Of a DNA stretch of 64,000 nt, positions 17,496-27,332 are shown piece after piece. The DNA lies in the NCBI RefSeq assembly GCF_000186265.1, contig NC_014934.1:4154001-4218000 (forward strand), in the 5' to 3' direction. The position numbers and the translations under genes were made by a program. This stretch comes from Cellulophaga algicola DSM 14237. GTDB taxonomy: Bacteria > Bacteroidota > Bacteroidia > Flavobacteriales > Flavobacteriaceae. How positions within the stretch are numbered: the stretch's first letter is position 1; each line of letters begins with the position of its first letter. The notes under the pieces are model-generated. The model had not been told where the DNA came from. It saw only the letters and a list, made by a program, of their open reading frames with translations, and ran no database searches.

Positions 17496-20258
17496 ATGCA
17501 CACTAAGAGATTAAAAATTATTCTTTTATTATCTTTTTGCTGGACTGTTGCAGTTTTTTCTCAAAAAAATGAAGGGAAATTAAGCTTAGAAATAAGTAAA
17601 CTTAGTCTTGAGGAAATTATAATAGAAATTGAAAAAACAACAGATTACAAATTTTATTATGTTAAAGATTGGTTAGCTGTAGAAAAATATTCTTATTCTT
17701 TTCAATCAAAAAATATAACAACTATTTTAAACAGTGTATTAGAAGGGACCAATCTAAATTTTTTTCTATTTGAAGGGAATAAAATTATTCTTTCTCAAAA
17801 TAATCTGATCTATTCAACATTACCGAATAATTTTTTTGAAGCACTAGAAAATAATAGTGAGGAAAAACAAATTACATTTCAGAATCTCAGGAATAACGCT
17901 AAAAATATTGGGAAGAAAGAGATAGAAACAATCAAAATAGGGAAACAGAATTATAGCTCAAGGAATAAAATATTCACAATTAGTGGTGTAATATTAAACA
18001 GTACTACTCTTGAACCTATCCCTAATTTGACTATTACTGAAGATAAATCTTCGGTTATTGTAATTACAGATATTGATGGTTTTTATAATTTAAAACTTCC
18101 AATAGGTGAACATATATTAGAGTTTAGATCAATGGGTGTTCAAAACATTAAGAAACGAATACTAGTCTATAATGATGGTACCTTAAATCTAAGTTTAAAC
18201 GAAGGGTTTGAACAGTTAAATGAAGTAGTCGTAGAAGCTAATGCCCATGTCAATATAGAAGAAACAATTAGTGGAACTGTGGGTATAGATATTGAAGACT
18301 CAAAAAATATACCTATAATTTTAGGAGAGAGAGATGTTTTAAAGGTTGCAACAACAATCCCAGGTATTTCTACAACAGGAGAGGGATCTACCGGTTTCAA
18401 CGTTAGAGGAGGTAAAACTGACCAGAATCTAATTTTGTTTGATGACGCTGTAATTTATAACCCACAACACTTTTTTGGAATTTTCTCAGCATTGAATCCT
18501 TTTGCCATTGGTAGTATTAAAATATATAAAGGAAATATTCCTTCTGAATTTGGAGGTCGATTATCTTCTGTGTTTGACATTAAAACAAAGAATGGGAATT
18601 CAAATAAATTTTCAGGAGAAGGATCTATAGGACCTGTGACCAGTAACGTTTTGTTAGAAATTCCTGTTCTTAAAGAAAAATCTTCTCTTTTAATCGGCGG
18701 GCGTGGGGCTTATTCTAATTGGATTTTAAAATCTCTAGACGATATTTCCTTGAAAAATAGTAGTGCCTCTTTCTATGATTTTGTTGCTAGCTATAATCAT
18801 AAAATAAACGATAATAACAATATAAAAGTTACAGGTTATACAAGTAAAGATGATTATAGCATAACCACTGATTCTATTTACACCTATAAAAATAGATTAG
18901 GTTCTTTAAAATGGGACCATAAATTCAGTAAAAAAAGTTCTGGAAAACTTATTATTAATACAAGTAATTATACATTTAATATAGGTTTTGAAGGGGACGC
19001 CAACAATGATTTTATTTTGAATTATGACTTAAATGAAACAGAAGTGAAGCTTAAGGCTAACTATTTGTTCAAACCCAAATTTAAATTAGATTTTGGAATA
19101 TCAAGCAAATTATACAGAATTAACCCTGGTAGTATCAAACCTATAAATAATTCGAATATTGAATTATTAGAAATTGCTCAAGATAAAGGGGTGGAATCTA
19201 GTCTATTTATATCAAGAAATTTTGATTTATCAGATGACTTATCCATAGATGCGGGATTGAGGTATTCCATGTTTGCATCTCTTGGAAAAAGTATCCAACG
19301 AGAATATGAAAACAATCAACCAAGAAATGAAGAAACGGTGGTTAAAGAGATAAACTATGGCAATAATGAAGTCATAAAAACTTATGGTTTTCCTGAATTT
19401 AGAATTTCTAGTAGATATAAATTTTCGGAAGAAATGTCATTAAAAGCAGGCTATTCTAGCTCTGTACAATATATACATCGTTTATCTAATAATACAACAG
19501 TTTCTCCTGTAGATACTTGGAAATTATCTGATTTAAATATTAAACCACAAACAGGTCAACAATTATCTCTTGGATTATTTAAAAACTTTAACTCTAATAA
19601 CTATGAAGCAAGTATTGAAGGTTTTTATAAAAAATCGAAAAATATTTTAGATTTTAAAACGGGAGCCCAATTATTAATGAATGAAAATATTGAAACAGAA
19701 GTTTTACAGGGAGATGGGAAGTCTTATGGTGTAGAAATTCTTATTTCTAAAAATATAGGTAGATTAAATGGCTGGCTAGGGTATACCTACTCTAGGTCTT
19801 TTAATAGATTAGATAGTAGTTTTGAGGAAGAGAAAATAAATAATGGAGATTTTTTTCCTTCAAATTTTGATAAACCTCATGATATCAGTTTTGTTGCAAA
19901 CTATAAATTTACAAAGCGCTTTAGTTTCTCATCAAACTTTGTGTATCAAACAGGAAGACCAATTACTATTCCTGTAGGTAATTTTGTTTATGATGATAAC
20001 GAATATGTTGTGTTTAGTGATCGGAATAGTTATAGAATTCCTGATTTTATTAGGTTGGATATCGGATTAAATATTGAAGGAAATCATCGAATTAAAAAGT
20101 TTGCACATAGTTTTTGGACAATTTCAGTTTATAATGTTTTAGGAAGAAGTAATCCTTTTTCTGTTTATTTTACAAATCAAGATGATAAAATAAAAGCTGT
20201 TCAAACATCAATTTTTTCTATACCTGTTCCTTCAATAACTTATAACTTCAAATTCTAG
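17496..20258 (+). CDS. TonB-dependent outer-membrane receptor with STN domain
   Basis: A 920-residue receptor. Domains in order: a signal peptide; an STN (secretin/TonB short N-terminal) domain at about residues 28-90; a carboxypeptidase-regulatory-like domain at about 158-245 (ISGVILNSTTLEPIPNLTI); a plug at about 255-360 (GFNVRGGKTDQNLILFDDA, IPSEFGGRLSSVFDI); and a beta-barrel to the end with an aromatic C-terminus (YNFKF). STN domains usually contact an anti-sigma factor, but no FecI/FecR pair is adjacent. The DUF4249 gene follows by 6 nt, a recurrent Bacteroidota pairing. The substrate is unknown. Confidence 0.9.
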   Translation: MHTKRLKIILLLSFCWTVAVFSQKNEGKLSLEISKLSLEEIIIEIEKTTDYKFYYVKDWLAVEKYSYSFQSKNITTILNSVLEGTNLNFFLFEGNKIILSQNNLIYSTLPNNFFEALENNSEEKQITFQNLRNNAKNIGKKEIETIKIGKQNYSSRNKIFTISGVILNSTTLEPIPNLTITEDKSSVIVITDIDGFYNLKLPIGEHILEFRSMGVQNIKKRILVYNDGTLNLSLNEGFEQLNEVVVEANAHVNIEETISGTVGIDIEDSKNIPIILGERDVLKVATTIPGISTTGEGSTGFNVRGGKTDQNLILFDDAVIYNPQHFFGIFSALNPFAIGSIKIYKGNIPSEFGGRLSSVFDIKTKNGNSNKFSGEGSIGPVTSNVLLEIPVLKEKSSLLIGGRGAYSNWILKSLDDISLKNSSASFYDFVASYNHKINDNNNIKVTGYTSKDDYSITTDSIYTYKNRLGSLKWDHKFSKKSSGKLIINTSNYTFNIGFEGDANNDFILNYDLNETEVKLKANYLFKPKFKLDFGISSKLYRINPGSIKPINNSNIELLEIAQDKGVESSLFISRNFDLSDDLSIDAGLRYSMFASLGKSIQREYENNQPRNEETVVKEINYGNNEVIKTYGFPEFRISSRYKFSEEMSLKAGYSSSVQYIHRLSNNTTVSPVDTWKLSDLNIKPQTGQQLSLGLFKNFNSNNYEASIEGFYKKSKNILDFKTGAQLLMNENIETEVLQGDGKSYGVEILISKNIGRLNGWLGYTYSRSFNRLDSSFEEEKINNGDFFPSNFDKPHDISFVANYKFTKRFSFSSNFVYQTGRPITIPVGNFVYDDNEYVVFSDRNSYRIPDFIRLDIGLNIEGNHRIKKFAHSFWTISVYNVLGRSNPFSVYFTNQDDKIKAVQTSIFSIPVPSITYNFKF

Positions 20259-20264
20259 AATATT

Positions 20265-21431
20265 ATGAAATCAAGAAGCTATATATTCTTATTAATCACC
20301 ATACTTTTATTAAATTATGGCTGTACAGAAATTATTGAGGTCAATACTCAGGATTTTGAAAATATATTAGTGATAAATGCTAATATCACTGATAAAAATA
20401 CTAAACATGAAATTACATTAACGAGAACATATGAGGCAGGGTCAACAAATTTAAATGAAACTGGAGCATCTGTGTTCGTTATAGATAATCTAGATAATTT
20501 ATTTCAATTTATTGAAGAAACTTCTGGTAATTATATTTCAAATGAGCCTTTTAATGTGATTCAAGGAAGAAGTTATCAATTAAATGTAACAACAAAGGAT
20601 GGCAATCAGTATTACTCTGATTTTGTTGCTCCTATAGCTAATGCTAAGATTGAAGATTTAAGAGCAGAGTTTAGCGTAGATGAATTAGGAAACGAAGGTG
20701 TTGCAATAAAGATTGATGGTTATGATCCTGAGAATAAAGCAAAATATTTTAGATTTGAATATGAGGAAACTTATTTGATCGAATCTGCAATTGTAAGTTA
20801 TTCTAAACTAAATATTATTTCAGAAAATCCTCCTGAAGTAGAAATTATTACTGAAAGTATTCAAAATACATTATGTTACAATACGTTATTTTCAAATGAA
20901 ATTCTAACAATTAGTACTGAACAAGAAGTAGAAAGTAGGTTTACTAATTATCAACTAAAATTTATTTCAAAAAATGACTTTCGTATTAGAAACAGGTATA
21001 GTCTTTTAGTACATCAATATGTTCAATCTAGAGAAGCTAATAGTTTTTACAGTACATTGAAAGATTTTGCAAGTAGTGATAATTTATTATCACAGACACA
21101 ACCAGGTTTTATTACAGGAAATATAAAATCTAAAAATAGTGCTGAAAAAGTTATTGGTTTCTTTGAAGTTTCCACAGTAAATTCTAAGAGAATATTTTTT
21201 AATTATGATGATGTGATTCCACCTGGAGCGAGAGCTAATTATCCGTTTGATTGTACTCCTTTAAAATTTACACCCAATGAGATTGGAGACATGATAAATT
21301 TATTGAAAACTAATAATTATGTGTTTACAAGTTTCAATTATGTAGGAAGTGTTTATTCAATTGTGAATAGACCATGTATTGATTGTACAGTCTTAGGAGT
21401 AAAAGAAAAACCAGAATTTTGGATTGATTAA
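20265..21431 (+). CDS. DUF4249 lipoprotein, partner of the TonB receptor
   Basis: A 388-residue lipoprotein. The signal peptide ends in a lipobox (LLLNYGC), and the next segment TEIIEVNTQDFENILVINANITD is typical of DUF4249. A beta-sandwich-like region follows, with LTRTYEAG and a ligand-loop segment SGNYISNEPFNVIQGRSYQLNV. DUF4249 genes usually travel with TonB receptors, so a surface substrate-binding role like that of SusD is inferred. It is 6 nt from the receptor gene and 10 nt from the next start. Confidence 0.88.
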   Translation: MKSRSYIFLLITILLLNYGCTEIIEVNTQDFENILVINANITDKNTKHEITLTRTYEAGSTNLNETGASVFVIDNLDNLFQFIEETSGNYISNEPFNVIQGRSYQLNVTTKDGNQYYSDFVAPIANAKIEDLRAEFSVDELGNEGVAIKIDGYDPENKAKYFRFEYEETYLIESAIVSYSKLNIISENPPEVEIITESIQNTLCYNTLFSNEILTISTEQEVESRFTNYQLKFISKNDFRIRNRYSLLVHQYVQSREANSFYSTLKDFASSDNLLSQTQPGFITGNIKSKNSAEKVIGFFEVSTVNSKRIFFNYDDVIPPGARANYPFDCTPLKFTPNEIGDMINLLKTNNYVFTSFNYVGSVYSIVNRPCIDCTVLGVKEKPEFWID

Positions 21432-21441
21432 AAAGTGTCAT

Positions 21442-23169
21442 ATGTTAAATAAATTGAAATTGCAATATTTGGTATTTTTTCTAATTTCAATGCCTATTAA
21501 TGCCCAAGTAATTGGTGATAATAATACCCCAGAAAGTATAGCGGTTCTAAAGTCTATTGGGGAAGAAAAAGTAACACTTCACTATAGTAATTCTACGTTA
21601 TTATCTGGAGAGAATTTTTTCTTTAAGTTTTACTGTAAGAACGATAAAAATTTACCTAGCGATGCTAGTAAGATAGGTTATGTTGAATTAGTAAATGAAG
21701 ATTTGAATGTCGTTATTAAGCAAAAAATACTTTTAAAAGATGGTACTGGATACAGTGATTTTTTTATACCAACAAATCTGACAACAGGAGGCTATAAGCT
21801 AATTGCGTATACAAATTGGATGAAAAATTGGGGAATTGATAATTTTTTTCAAGATGATATTTTTATTATTAATCCTTTTAAAAGTCAAAAAAATATTTTA
21901 GAATTAGCTGATAATATGGAGCATACCGATCTTTTAGTTATAAAAGACACTGAATACTTAACTAAAAATTTAATTATTTCTTTAGATGAAAATATAATTA
22001 AAGAACGTCAAAAAGTAAATGTAAAAGTAAGCACTACTAATTTTGATTTAGACTCTGGTTCTTATTCTGTTTTTGTACAAAAAGTAGAAAATTTAAAATT
22101 TAAAAAATATAAATCTTCTGCTATTGAAAAGAAAGAAGTACAAAGTACTCAGTTTTATATTCCTGAATTGAGAGGGGAATTAATTAGTGGTTTTTTAACA
22201 AATAATCAGAGTAAAGAAAAAATTACTAATCAAATTTTTACATTTAATATACCAGGAAAAAACTATCAACTTCAAACTCTTAAAACAGATAATCAAGGGA
22301 AGTTTATAATAGATTTTGATAACAACTCAGAAGTAAATTTTGGATTGATTGAACTTATAAATGAATTTGATATAGACTTTAATGTAACTATTGATAATAA
22401 AGAAACTATTGATTATGGAAAGTTAAACTTTATTAAAATTAAATTAGACGCTATGCTGAAAGATGATATAGTAAATAGAAGTATTCATAATCAAATTGAA
22501 AATGCTTACTATAATGTAAGGCCAGACACCATAATATTATCTCAGAAAAAGAAGCCTTTTTATGGTGATTTAGGGGCTAAATATTATCTGGATGATTTTA
22601 CGAGGTTCCCTAGTTTTAAAGAAACTATAGTAGAAATAATTGATGATGTTTGGATAAGTAATGATCAAAATGGTTACGAAGTATTAAAAATCAAAAGCTA
22701 TGGCGAGCAATATTCAGATGGTAGCTACAAGCCACTTCTAATAGTAGATGGTATTCGTTTAAATACGATTAAAGATTTGATAAATTATAATACTCAAAAT
22801 ATAAAAAGTATAACTATAGTGCGAGAGAAATATATTTTAGGAGCAAATATTTTTTCTGGAATTCTTGATATTGAAACTTTTAATGGGGATTTTGGAAAAA
22901 GTACAAATTATTCTGATGCTATTAAATTTACTATTAATCCTACTTCTCCTAAGAAAAAATATTTTAGACAAGCCTATTATAGTGACTCCATTCGTATTCC
23001 TGATTATAGACATATATTGTACTGGAATCCTGAATTTATTATAAATAAAAAAGATACTCATTTTGATTTCTACACATCAGACGTAAAAGGAGAATTTATA
23101 ATAAGTATAAAAGGTTTTACTTTTTCAGGTAAACCTGTTGACATAGAGAAAGAATTCATTGTACAATAA
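21442..23169 (+). CDS. Exported protein with a TonB plug-like segment, last gene of the DUF4249 operon
   Basis: A 575-residue secreted protein. I prefer the ATG at 21442 because it gives a compact signal peptide (MLNKLKLQYLVFFLISMPINAQ); a TTG at 21424 would overlap the previous gene. Residues about 25-140 resemble an MG2/beta-sandwich domain (YSNSTLLSGENFFFKFYCKN, TTGGYKLIAYTNWM). Near residue 440 the segment PLLIVDGIRLNTIKDLI, followed by INYNTQNIKSITIVREKYILGA in the same stretch, matches the fold pattern of a TonB plug domain, but no barrel follows. It probably works with the receptor two genes upstream. The exact role is unknown. Confidence 0.7.
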   Translation: MLNKLKLQYLVFFLISMPINAQVIGDNNTPESIAVLKSIGEEKVTLHYSNSTLLSGENFFFKFYCKNDKNLPSDASKIGYVELVNEDLNVVIKQKILLKDGTGYSDFFIPTNLTTGGYKLIAYTNWMKNWGIDNFFQDDIFIINPFKSQKNILELADNMEHTDLLVIKDTEYLTKNLIISLDENIIKERQKVNVKVSTTNFDLDSGSYSVFVQKVENLKFKKYKSSAIEKKEVQSTQFYIPELRGELISGFLTNNQSKEKITNQIFTFNIPGKNYQLQTLKTDNQGKFIIDFDNNSEVNFGLIELINEFDIDFNVTIDNKETIDYGKLNFIKIKLDAMLKDDIVNRSIHNQIENAYYNVRPDTIILSQKKKPFYGDLGAKYYLDDFTRFPSFKETIVEIIDDVWISNDQNGYEVLKIKSYGEQYSDGSYKPLLIVDGIRLNTIKDLINYNTQNIKSITIVREKYILGANIFSGILDIETFNGDFGKSTNYSDAIKFTINPTSPKKKYFRQAYYSDSIRIPDYRHILYWNPEFIINKKDTHFDFYTSDVKGEFIISIKGFTFSGKPVDIEKEFIVQ

Positions 23170-23236
23170 AGAGATAGTACCTGTGGTTATTGCAATATTT
23201 CTAAATATTTCCCTACTTTTAAGGAAAATAATCTAA

Positions 23237-24772
23237 ATGCTTACAAAGGTTTACGGTAGTGCTGTTTTTGGTGTAGAGGCTACAACTATTACGGTAGAAG
23301 TCAATGTGGATAAAGGAATAGGATATCATCTAGTTGGGCTCCCAGACAATGCCATTAAAGAAAGTAATTATAGAATTGCTGCGGCATTACAGAATAATGG
23401 ATACAAAATTCCAGGAAAGAAATTAACCATTAATATGGCACCTGCAGATTTGCGTAAAGAAGGTTCAGCTTATGACCTTACTTTAGCATTAGGGATATTA
23501 ACAGCCTCAGGACAAATAAAATCTGATAATATAGAGAAATATATCATCATGGGAGAAATCTCATTAGATGGTAGCTTACAACCCATAAAAGGAGCTTTAC
23601 CAATAGCAATAAAAGCGAAAGAAGAGGGGTATAAAGGGTTTATCCTTCCAAAAGATAATGCACGGGAAGCTGCCATAGTAAGTGATTTAGAAGTTTATGG
23701 AGTGGAGAATATCAAAGAAGTTATTGAATTTTTTGATCTAGGAAAACCATTAGAACAAACAATCATTGATACCCGAAAAGAGTTTTACAAATCCTTAGAT
23801 TTCCCTGAATTTGATTTCTCTGATGTAAAAGGGCAAGAAAGTATAAAACGCTGTATGGAAATTGCTGCTGCTGGCGGGCATAATATAATTCTTATAGGTC
23901 CTCCTGGTGCAGGAAAAACAATGTTAGCAAAACGTTTACCATCTATTTTGCCACCGATGACGCTTCATGAAGCACTAGAAACTACGAAAATACATAGTGT
24001 GGTTGGAAAAACTAAGAATATGGGATTAATGAATCAACGTCCGTTTAGGAGTCCTCATCATACTATTTCAGATGTTGCCCTTGTAGGCGGAGGATCATAT
24101 CCTCAGCCAGGTGAAATATCATTGTCTCACAATGGAGTTTTATTTTTAGATGAATTGCCAGAATTTAAACGTGGCGTTTTAGAAGTCATGCGCCAGCCCT
24201 TAGAAGATAGAGAAGTGACAATTTCAAGAGCTCGTTTTACGGTTACGTATCCGAGTAGTTTTATGTTGGTGGCTAGTATGAATCCTAGTCCTGGTGGCTA
24301 TTTTAATGATCCAGATGCTCCAGTGACGTCTTCACCAGCAGAAATGCAACGGTATTTAAGTAAAATTTCTGGACCACTTTTAGATCGTATTGACATTCAT
24401 ATAGAAGTGACTCCTGTGCCTTTTGATAAATTATCGGAAGAACGAAAAGGAGAGGGGAGTGTAGAAATTAGAAAACGTGTAACTGCGGCTAGAGAGTTGC
24501 AAACTTTACGTTTTGAAGAAATGGACAATGTACATTACAACGCACAAATGAACACCAAGCATATCCGCAAGTATTGTAAAATGGATGATGCCTCAAAAGA
24601 ATTATTGAAGAATGCTATGGAACGTCTAAATCTTTCAGCGAGAGCTTATGATAGGATTCTGAAAGTAGCAAGAACCATTGCAGATTTAGATGCTGCAGAA
24701 GCCGTTTCTGGAACACATATAGCAGAAGCCATACAATACCGAAGTTTAGATAGAGAAGGTTGGTTGGGGTAA
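23237..24772 (+). CDS. comM: YifB/ComM family Mg-chelatase-like AAA+ ATPase
   Basis: A 511-residue AAA+ protein. The N-terminal domain (VYGSAVFGVEATTITVEV, GLPDNAIKES) is a Lon-protease-like fold. The central Mg-chelatase AAA+ module has Walker A GPPGAGKTML, the conserved RPFRSPHHTISDVALVGGG segment, Walker B GVLFLDELPEF and an arginine region (FRSPHH...MRQPLEDREVTISRA). The C-terminal helical domain ends near SLDREGWLG. ComM is a hexameric branch-migration helicase that promotes integration of incoming DNA in natural transformation; whether this organism is competent is not shown here. Confidence 0.93.
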   Translation: MLTKVYGSAVFGVEATTITVEVNVDKGIGYHLVGLPDNAIKESNYRIAAALQNNGYKIPGKKLTINMAPADLRKEGSAYDLTLALGILTASGQIKSDNIEKYIIMGEISLDGSLQPIKGALPIAIKAKEEGYKGFILPKDNAREAAIVSDLEVYGVENIKEVIEFFDLGKPLEQTIIDTRKEFYKSLDFPEFDFSDVKGQESIKRCMEIAAAGGHNIILIGPPGAGKTMLAKRLPSILPPMTLHEALETTKIHSVVGKTKNMGLMNQRPFRSPHHTISDVALVGGGSYPQPGEISLSHNGVLFLDELPEFKRGVLEVMRQPLEDREVTISRARFTVTYPSSFMLVASMNPSPGGYFNDPDAPVTSSPAEMQRYLSKISGPLLDRIDIHIEVTPVPFDKLSEERKGEGSVEIRKRVTAARELQTLRFEEMDNVHYNAQMNTKHIRKYCKMDDASKELLKNAMERLNLSARAYDRILKVARTIADLDAAEAVSGTHIAEAIQYRSLDREGWLG

Positions 24773-24908
24773 TGATGCAGTAGGAATAGAGAATCTTAAG
24801 TTAAGAGCTTAAGGATGAGTATGTTTTGGAACCTCACTCTTGCTATAACTACAGATAATCAATCCCATACCAATTTTTTAATTTATCTTTTACCTATAAA
24901 AATAAGAA

Positions 24909-25631
24909 ATGTACAACTATTTTATAATTCTCGTATGCTTAATAGGAATACAAACTTCAAAAGCACAAAGCCTTACAGCTTCTGAATTGTTGGAGAAATC
25001 AATAGGGTATCACGACCCAGGCAACCTTTGGAATGTTTTTCAAGGAAAATTATTTATCACCATGAACTATCCAGATGGCAAAGAAAGACATAGCGAAGTA
25101 GAAATTGATTTACCAAAACAACACTTTGAGATAACGTCAACTACAGCAGATAATACCATTAAACAGACCATAGACAAAGAAGATTATACTTTAAAGTTAA
25201 ACGGAAGTACTACACTATCAGAAGAGAATATTAAAAAGCATCAGTTGAGCTGCGATCGCACAAAAATGATGAAGAATTATTACACTTATTTATATGGCTT
25301 GCCTATGAAATTAAAAGATAAAGGAACAAATCTAGATCCTAAAGTACATACAAAAACATTTAAAGGTAAAGAATACTTGGTACTTAAAGTTACGTATGAT
25401 GAAAGTGTAGGTAAAGATGTTTGGTATTTCTATTTTGATCCTATTAATTATGCCATGGAGATGTATCAATTTTTTCATGATGAGTCTAAAAATGATGGGG
25501 AATACATCCTTTTAAGCGGATTAGAAAATGTTGGGACTATCAAGATGCCAAAAGTCCGAGCGTGGTATTACAATAAAGATGATAAACATTTAGGTACAGA
25601 CACGCTTACTGAAACCTTGGTACTATATTAA
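24909..25631 (+). CDS. DUF6503 exported protein
   Basis: A 240-residue protein with a signal peptide ending at SKAQS. The mature part is beta-rich and resembles LolA/outer-membrane-lipoprotein carrier folds: ASELLEKSIGYHDPGNLWNVFQGKLFI at the start and GKDVWYFYFDPINYAMEMYQFFHDE in the second half. It matches the family annotated as DUF6503 in flavobacteria. It is a single gene with no clear partner. The function is unknown. Confidence 0.75.
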   Translation: MYNYFIILVCLIGIQTSKAQSLTASELLEKSIGYHDPGNLWNVFQGKLFITMNYPDGKERHSEVEIDLPKQHFEITSTTADNTIKQTIDKEDYTLKLNGSTTLSEENIKKHQLSCDRTKMMKNYYTYLYGLPMKLKDKGTNLDPKVHTKTFKGKEYLVLKVTYDESVGKDVWYFYFDPINYAMEMYQFFHDESKNDGEYILLSGLENVGTIKMPKVRAWYYNKDDKHLGTDTLTETLVLY

Positions 25632-25770
25632 TTATATATAGAAGTAAATAATAAGATTTACTTGAATTTTGTTTATCAATTTTTAAGAATTGAAAGTCTA
25701 TATTTTTTTATTTAATGTAGTAAACAGTATTTCAAGTGAATTTTTTATATTAGTTATTTTGAATAAATGA

Positions 25771-25992
25771 AAAAGAGATATTATTTCTACTAATTATTAC
25801 GATAGTAATTCTAGAATTCCAATTATTAATAATATTTTTATAGAAACAAAATATTTTGATAATAAAAATCTTGATACTAAATACCTTCTAGATAAAAATA
25901 ATATACAAGCAATCGTAGAACTTTTTAAGGAATTCAATAAGTTTGATTTAATTTCGAATGAAACAAAAATTGATTATTTAGAAAATCAATAA
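25771..25992 (+). pseudogene. Open fragment without a start codon, possible gene remnant
   Basis: An open stretch of 73 codons (ends DLISNETKIDYLENQ) begins right after a stop and lacks a usable start. An ATG at 25767 in another frame begins MKKR; adding one base to the A-run there would give a hydrophobic leader (KEILLFLLIITIVIL). I infer a small exported or membrane protein broken by frameshifts, or a tail left after deletion. Base composition is very AT-rich, so chance openness cannot be excluded. It ends 25 nt before the next gene. Confidence 0.35.
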
Positions 25993-26017
25993 CAATTTTA
26001 AATTTTATTAATTTTAG

Positions 26018-26593
26018 ATGAAAGCATATATATCAGACATTATTCCTAAAATACAGACTTACAGTAAGAAACTTGATGATCTTTCTTTTTTATTAAACCA
26101 GAATTGGATTTCATTAAACGAGCTAGAATCAAAAAAGATTGTTTATATATTTAGGGAGAATAGTGAGCTATTAATAATCGAAAATGGAGTAGTGAATAAT
26201 GGTTCATGGGATTATATTAATAGTCAGAGTATTATTATAAATTTTAAAAATCAACCTCTACTATTTAAACATGGTTTTCTTGATGAGAATATTATGGCAC
26301 TTAAAATTGATGGTACAGACGGATTTGTTTTTTTTATTAACGAATCTAAATCAAATTATGATTTAAATAATATAAATAGTGTTAATCAATTTCTGTATGA
26401 TAAATATATAGCAATTAAGAAGTCCGAAGAAAAATATTATTGCGTTAATCCTGAAAATTGGAAGGAATATGGACCTTATACAATAAAGGAAATAAGATGG
26501 GGGAAATTATCAAAAAAATTTTATATTAGAAATGAAGATTCACCAAATTATATGGATCTAGTTAGAGTTTACGAAATACTTGAAGTTAAATAA
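26018..26593 (+). CDS. Uncharacterised protein with C-terminal GYF_2-like segment
   Basis: A 191-residue soluble protein. The C-terminal 55 residues (EEKYYCVNPENWKEYGPYTI, then KEIRWGKLSKKFYIRNED) follow the GYF_2 pattern GPYT-x-E(I/L)-x-x-G-K(L/I)S, a small peptide-binding fold often found in bacterial membrane or toxin-linked proteins. The middle part (ENSELLIIENGVVNNGSWDY, then NQPLLFKHGFLDENIMALKIDG) looks like a small beta-barrel domain. There is no signal peptide. Its AT content and the broken fragment just upstream suggest a variable locus. The function is unknown. Confidence 0.6.
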   Translation: MKAYISDIIPKIQTYSKKLDDLSFLLNQNWISLNELESKKIVYIFRENSELLIIENGVVNNGSWDYINSQSIIINFKNQPLLFKHGFLDENIMALKIDGTDGFVFFINESKSNYDLNNINSVNQFLYDKYIAIKKSEEKYYCVNPENWKEYGPYTIKEIRWGKLSKKFYIRNEDSPNYMDLVRVYEILEVK

Positions 26594-26706
26594 TACTGTT
26601 TTAAAATGCTTACAAGTGAAATCTCTATACATAGTGTAAAAGAAAAATATATGAAGTTATATAGGGTGAACTATGAATTTAAGCTATTTTCTATTAAGGT
26701 AATTCT

Positions 26707-26749
26707 AAAAAAAAATCAATTAAGTTGTAATACCCAATTGATTTTTTTT
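26707..26749. terminator. Hairpin terminator, probably bidirectional
   Basis: Arms aaaaaaaatcaatt and aattgatttttttt (26736-26749) pair fully around a 14-nt loop. It lies between the GYF-like gene and the convergent nuclease-like gene, and the A-run/T-run layout allows use from both sides. Confidence 0.65.
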
Positions 26750-26811
26750 CAATATAATTTATTTAAAAGAGATATTATAATTGACCTTACTGCATACCTT
26801 TAAGCTACTAA

Positions 26812-27255
26812 CTAAAGTGTTTTAATATTTACTTTAAGGCCTTCAACAATTCCTTCTATATTTTTTACCGTTTCTTTAAGGTAATATTTTATGACGACAT
26901 CGGGTATTCTAATCGTTGTGAATCCGTTTTTAAAAGAATGCATCGCTTCTTCTAAATCCATTATCGCTTGTTCATGGGTAATGGTATTGTATTCTGTATC
27001 AATCTCGATGTTTAATTTTACACGCGAAATAGCTAAATCCACAGATTTTTTTCCATCCCACCATTCAAGCATAGAGGAGATTCCAATTTCTTTTAAGCCG
27101 TAGTATAGTTTAATAGCTTCTGCTGGAGTTTTGTTGGAATTTACCAATTTATCCATACGTCCTTTATGTTGCTTACAAAGTTCTACTCCGTAAATATCAA
27201 AAGAATTTTTATGATCTATATAACTAAGTTCTTTATTACATTCTAAACAGTTCAT
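26812..27255 (-). CDS. Small protein with N-terminal zinc-ribbon and possible PD-(D/E)XK-like core
   Basis: A 147-residue protein. MNCLECNKELSYIDHKNSFDIYGVELCKQH has the C-x2-C ... C-x2-H spacing of a small zinc-binding module. The rest (DLAISRVKLNIEIDTEYNTI, THEQAIMDLEEAMHSFKNGF, TTIRIPDVVIK) resembles DUF559/Vsr-like nuclease-fold proteins, in which an E-I-D and a following E would bind metal. That is inferred from pattern only. It is transcribed away from the DUF2891-pxp operon and shares its upstream region, which contains a tandem repeat at 27333-27368. Confidence 0.6.
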   Translation of the reverse strand: MNCLECNKELSYIDHKNSFDIYGVELCKQHKGRMDKLVNSNKTPAEAIKLYYGLKEIGISSMLEWWDGKKSVDLAISRVKLNIEIDTEYNTITHEQAIMDLEEAMHSFKNGFTTIRIPDVVIKYYLKETVKNIEGIVEGLKVNIKTL

Positions 27256-27332
27256 TTAATTAAGTAGGTTAAGTAGGTATTCGGGACTATTATAACAGTA
27301 ACTTTTTTTAAATAGTATAAAGTCTTTTTATC

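Noticed and set aside
26606-26803. 65-residue plus-strand frame after the GYF-like gene
   Set aside because: Low-complexity, Lys/Ile-rich translation, no family resemblance, and it runs through the hairpin terminator at 26707-26749.
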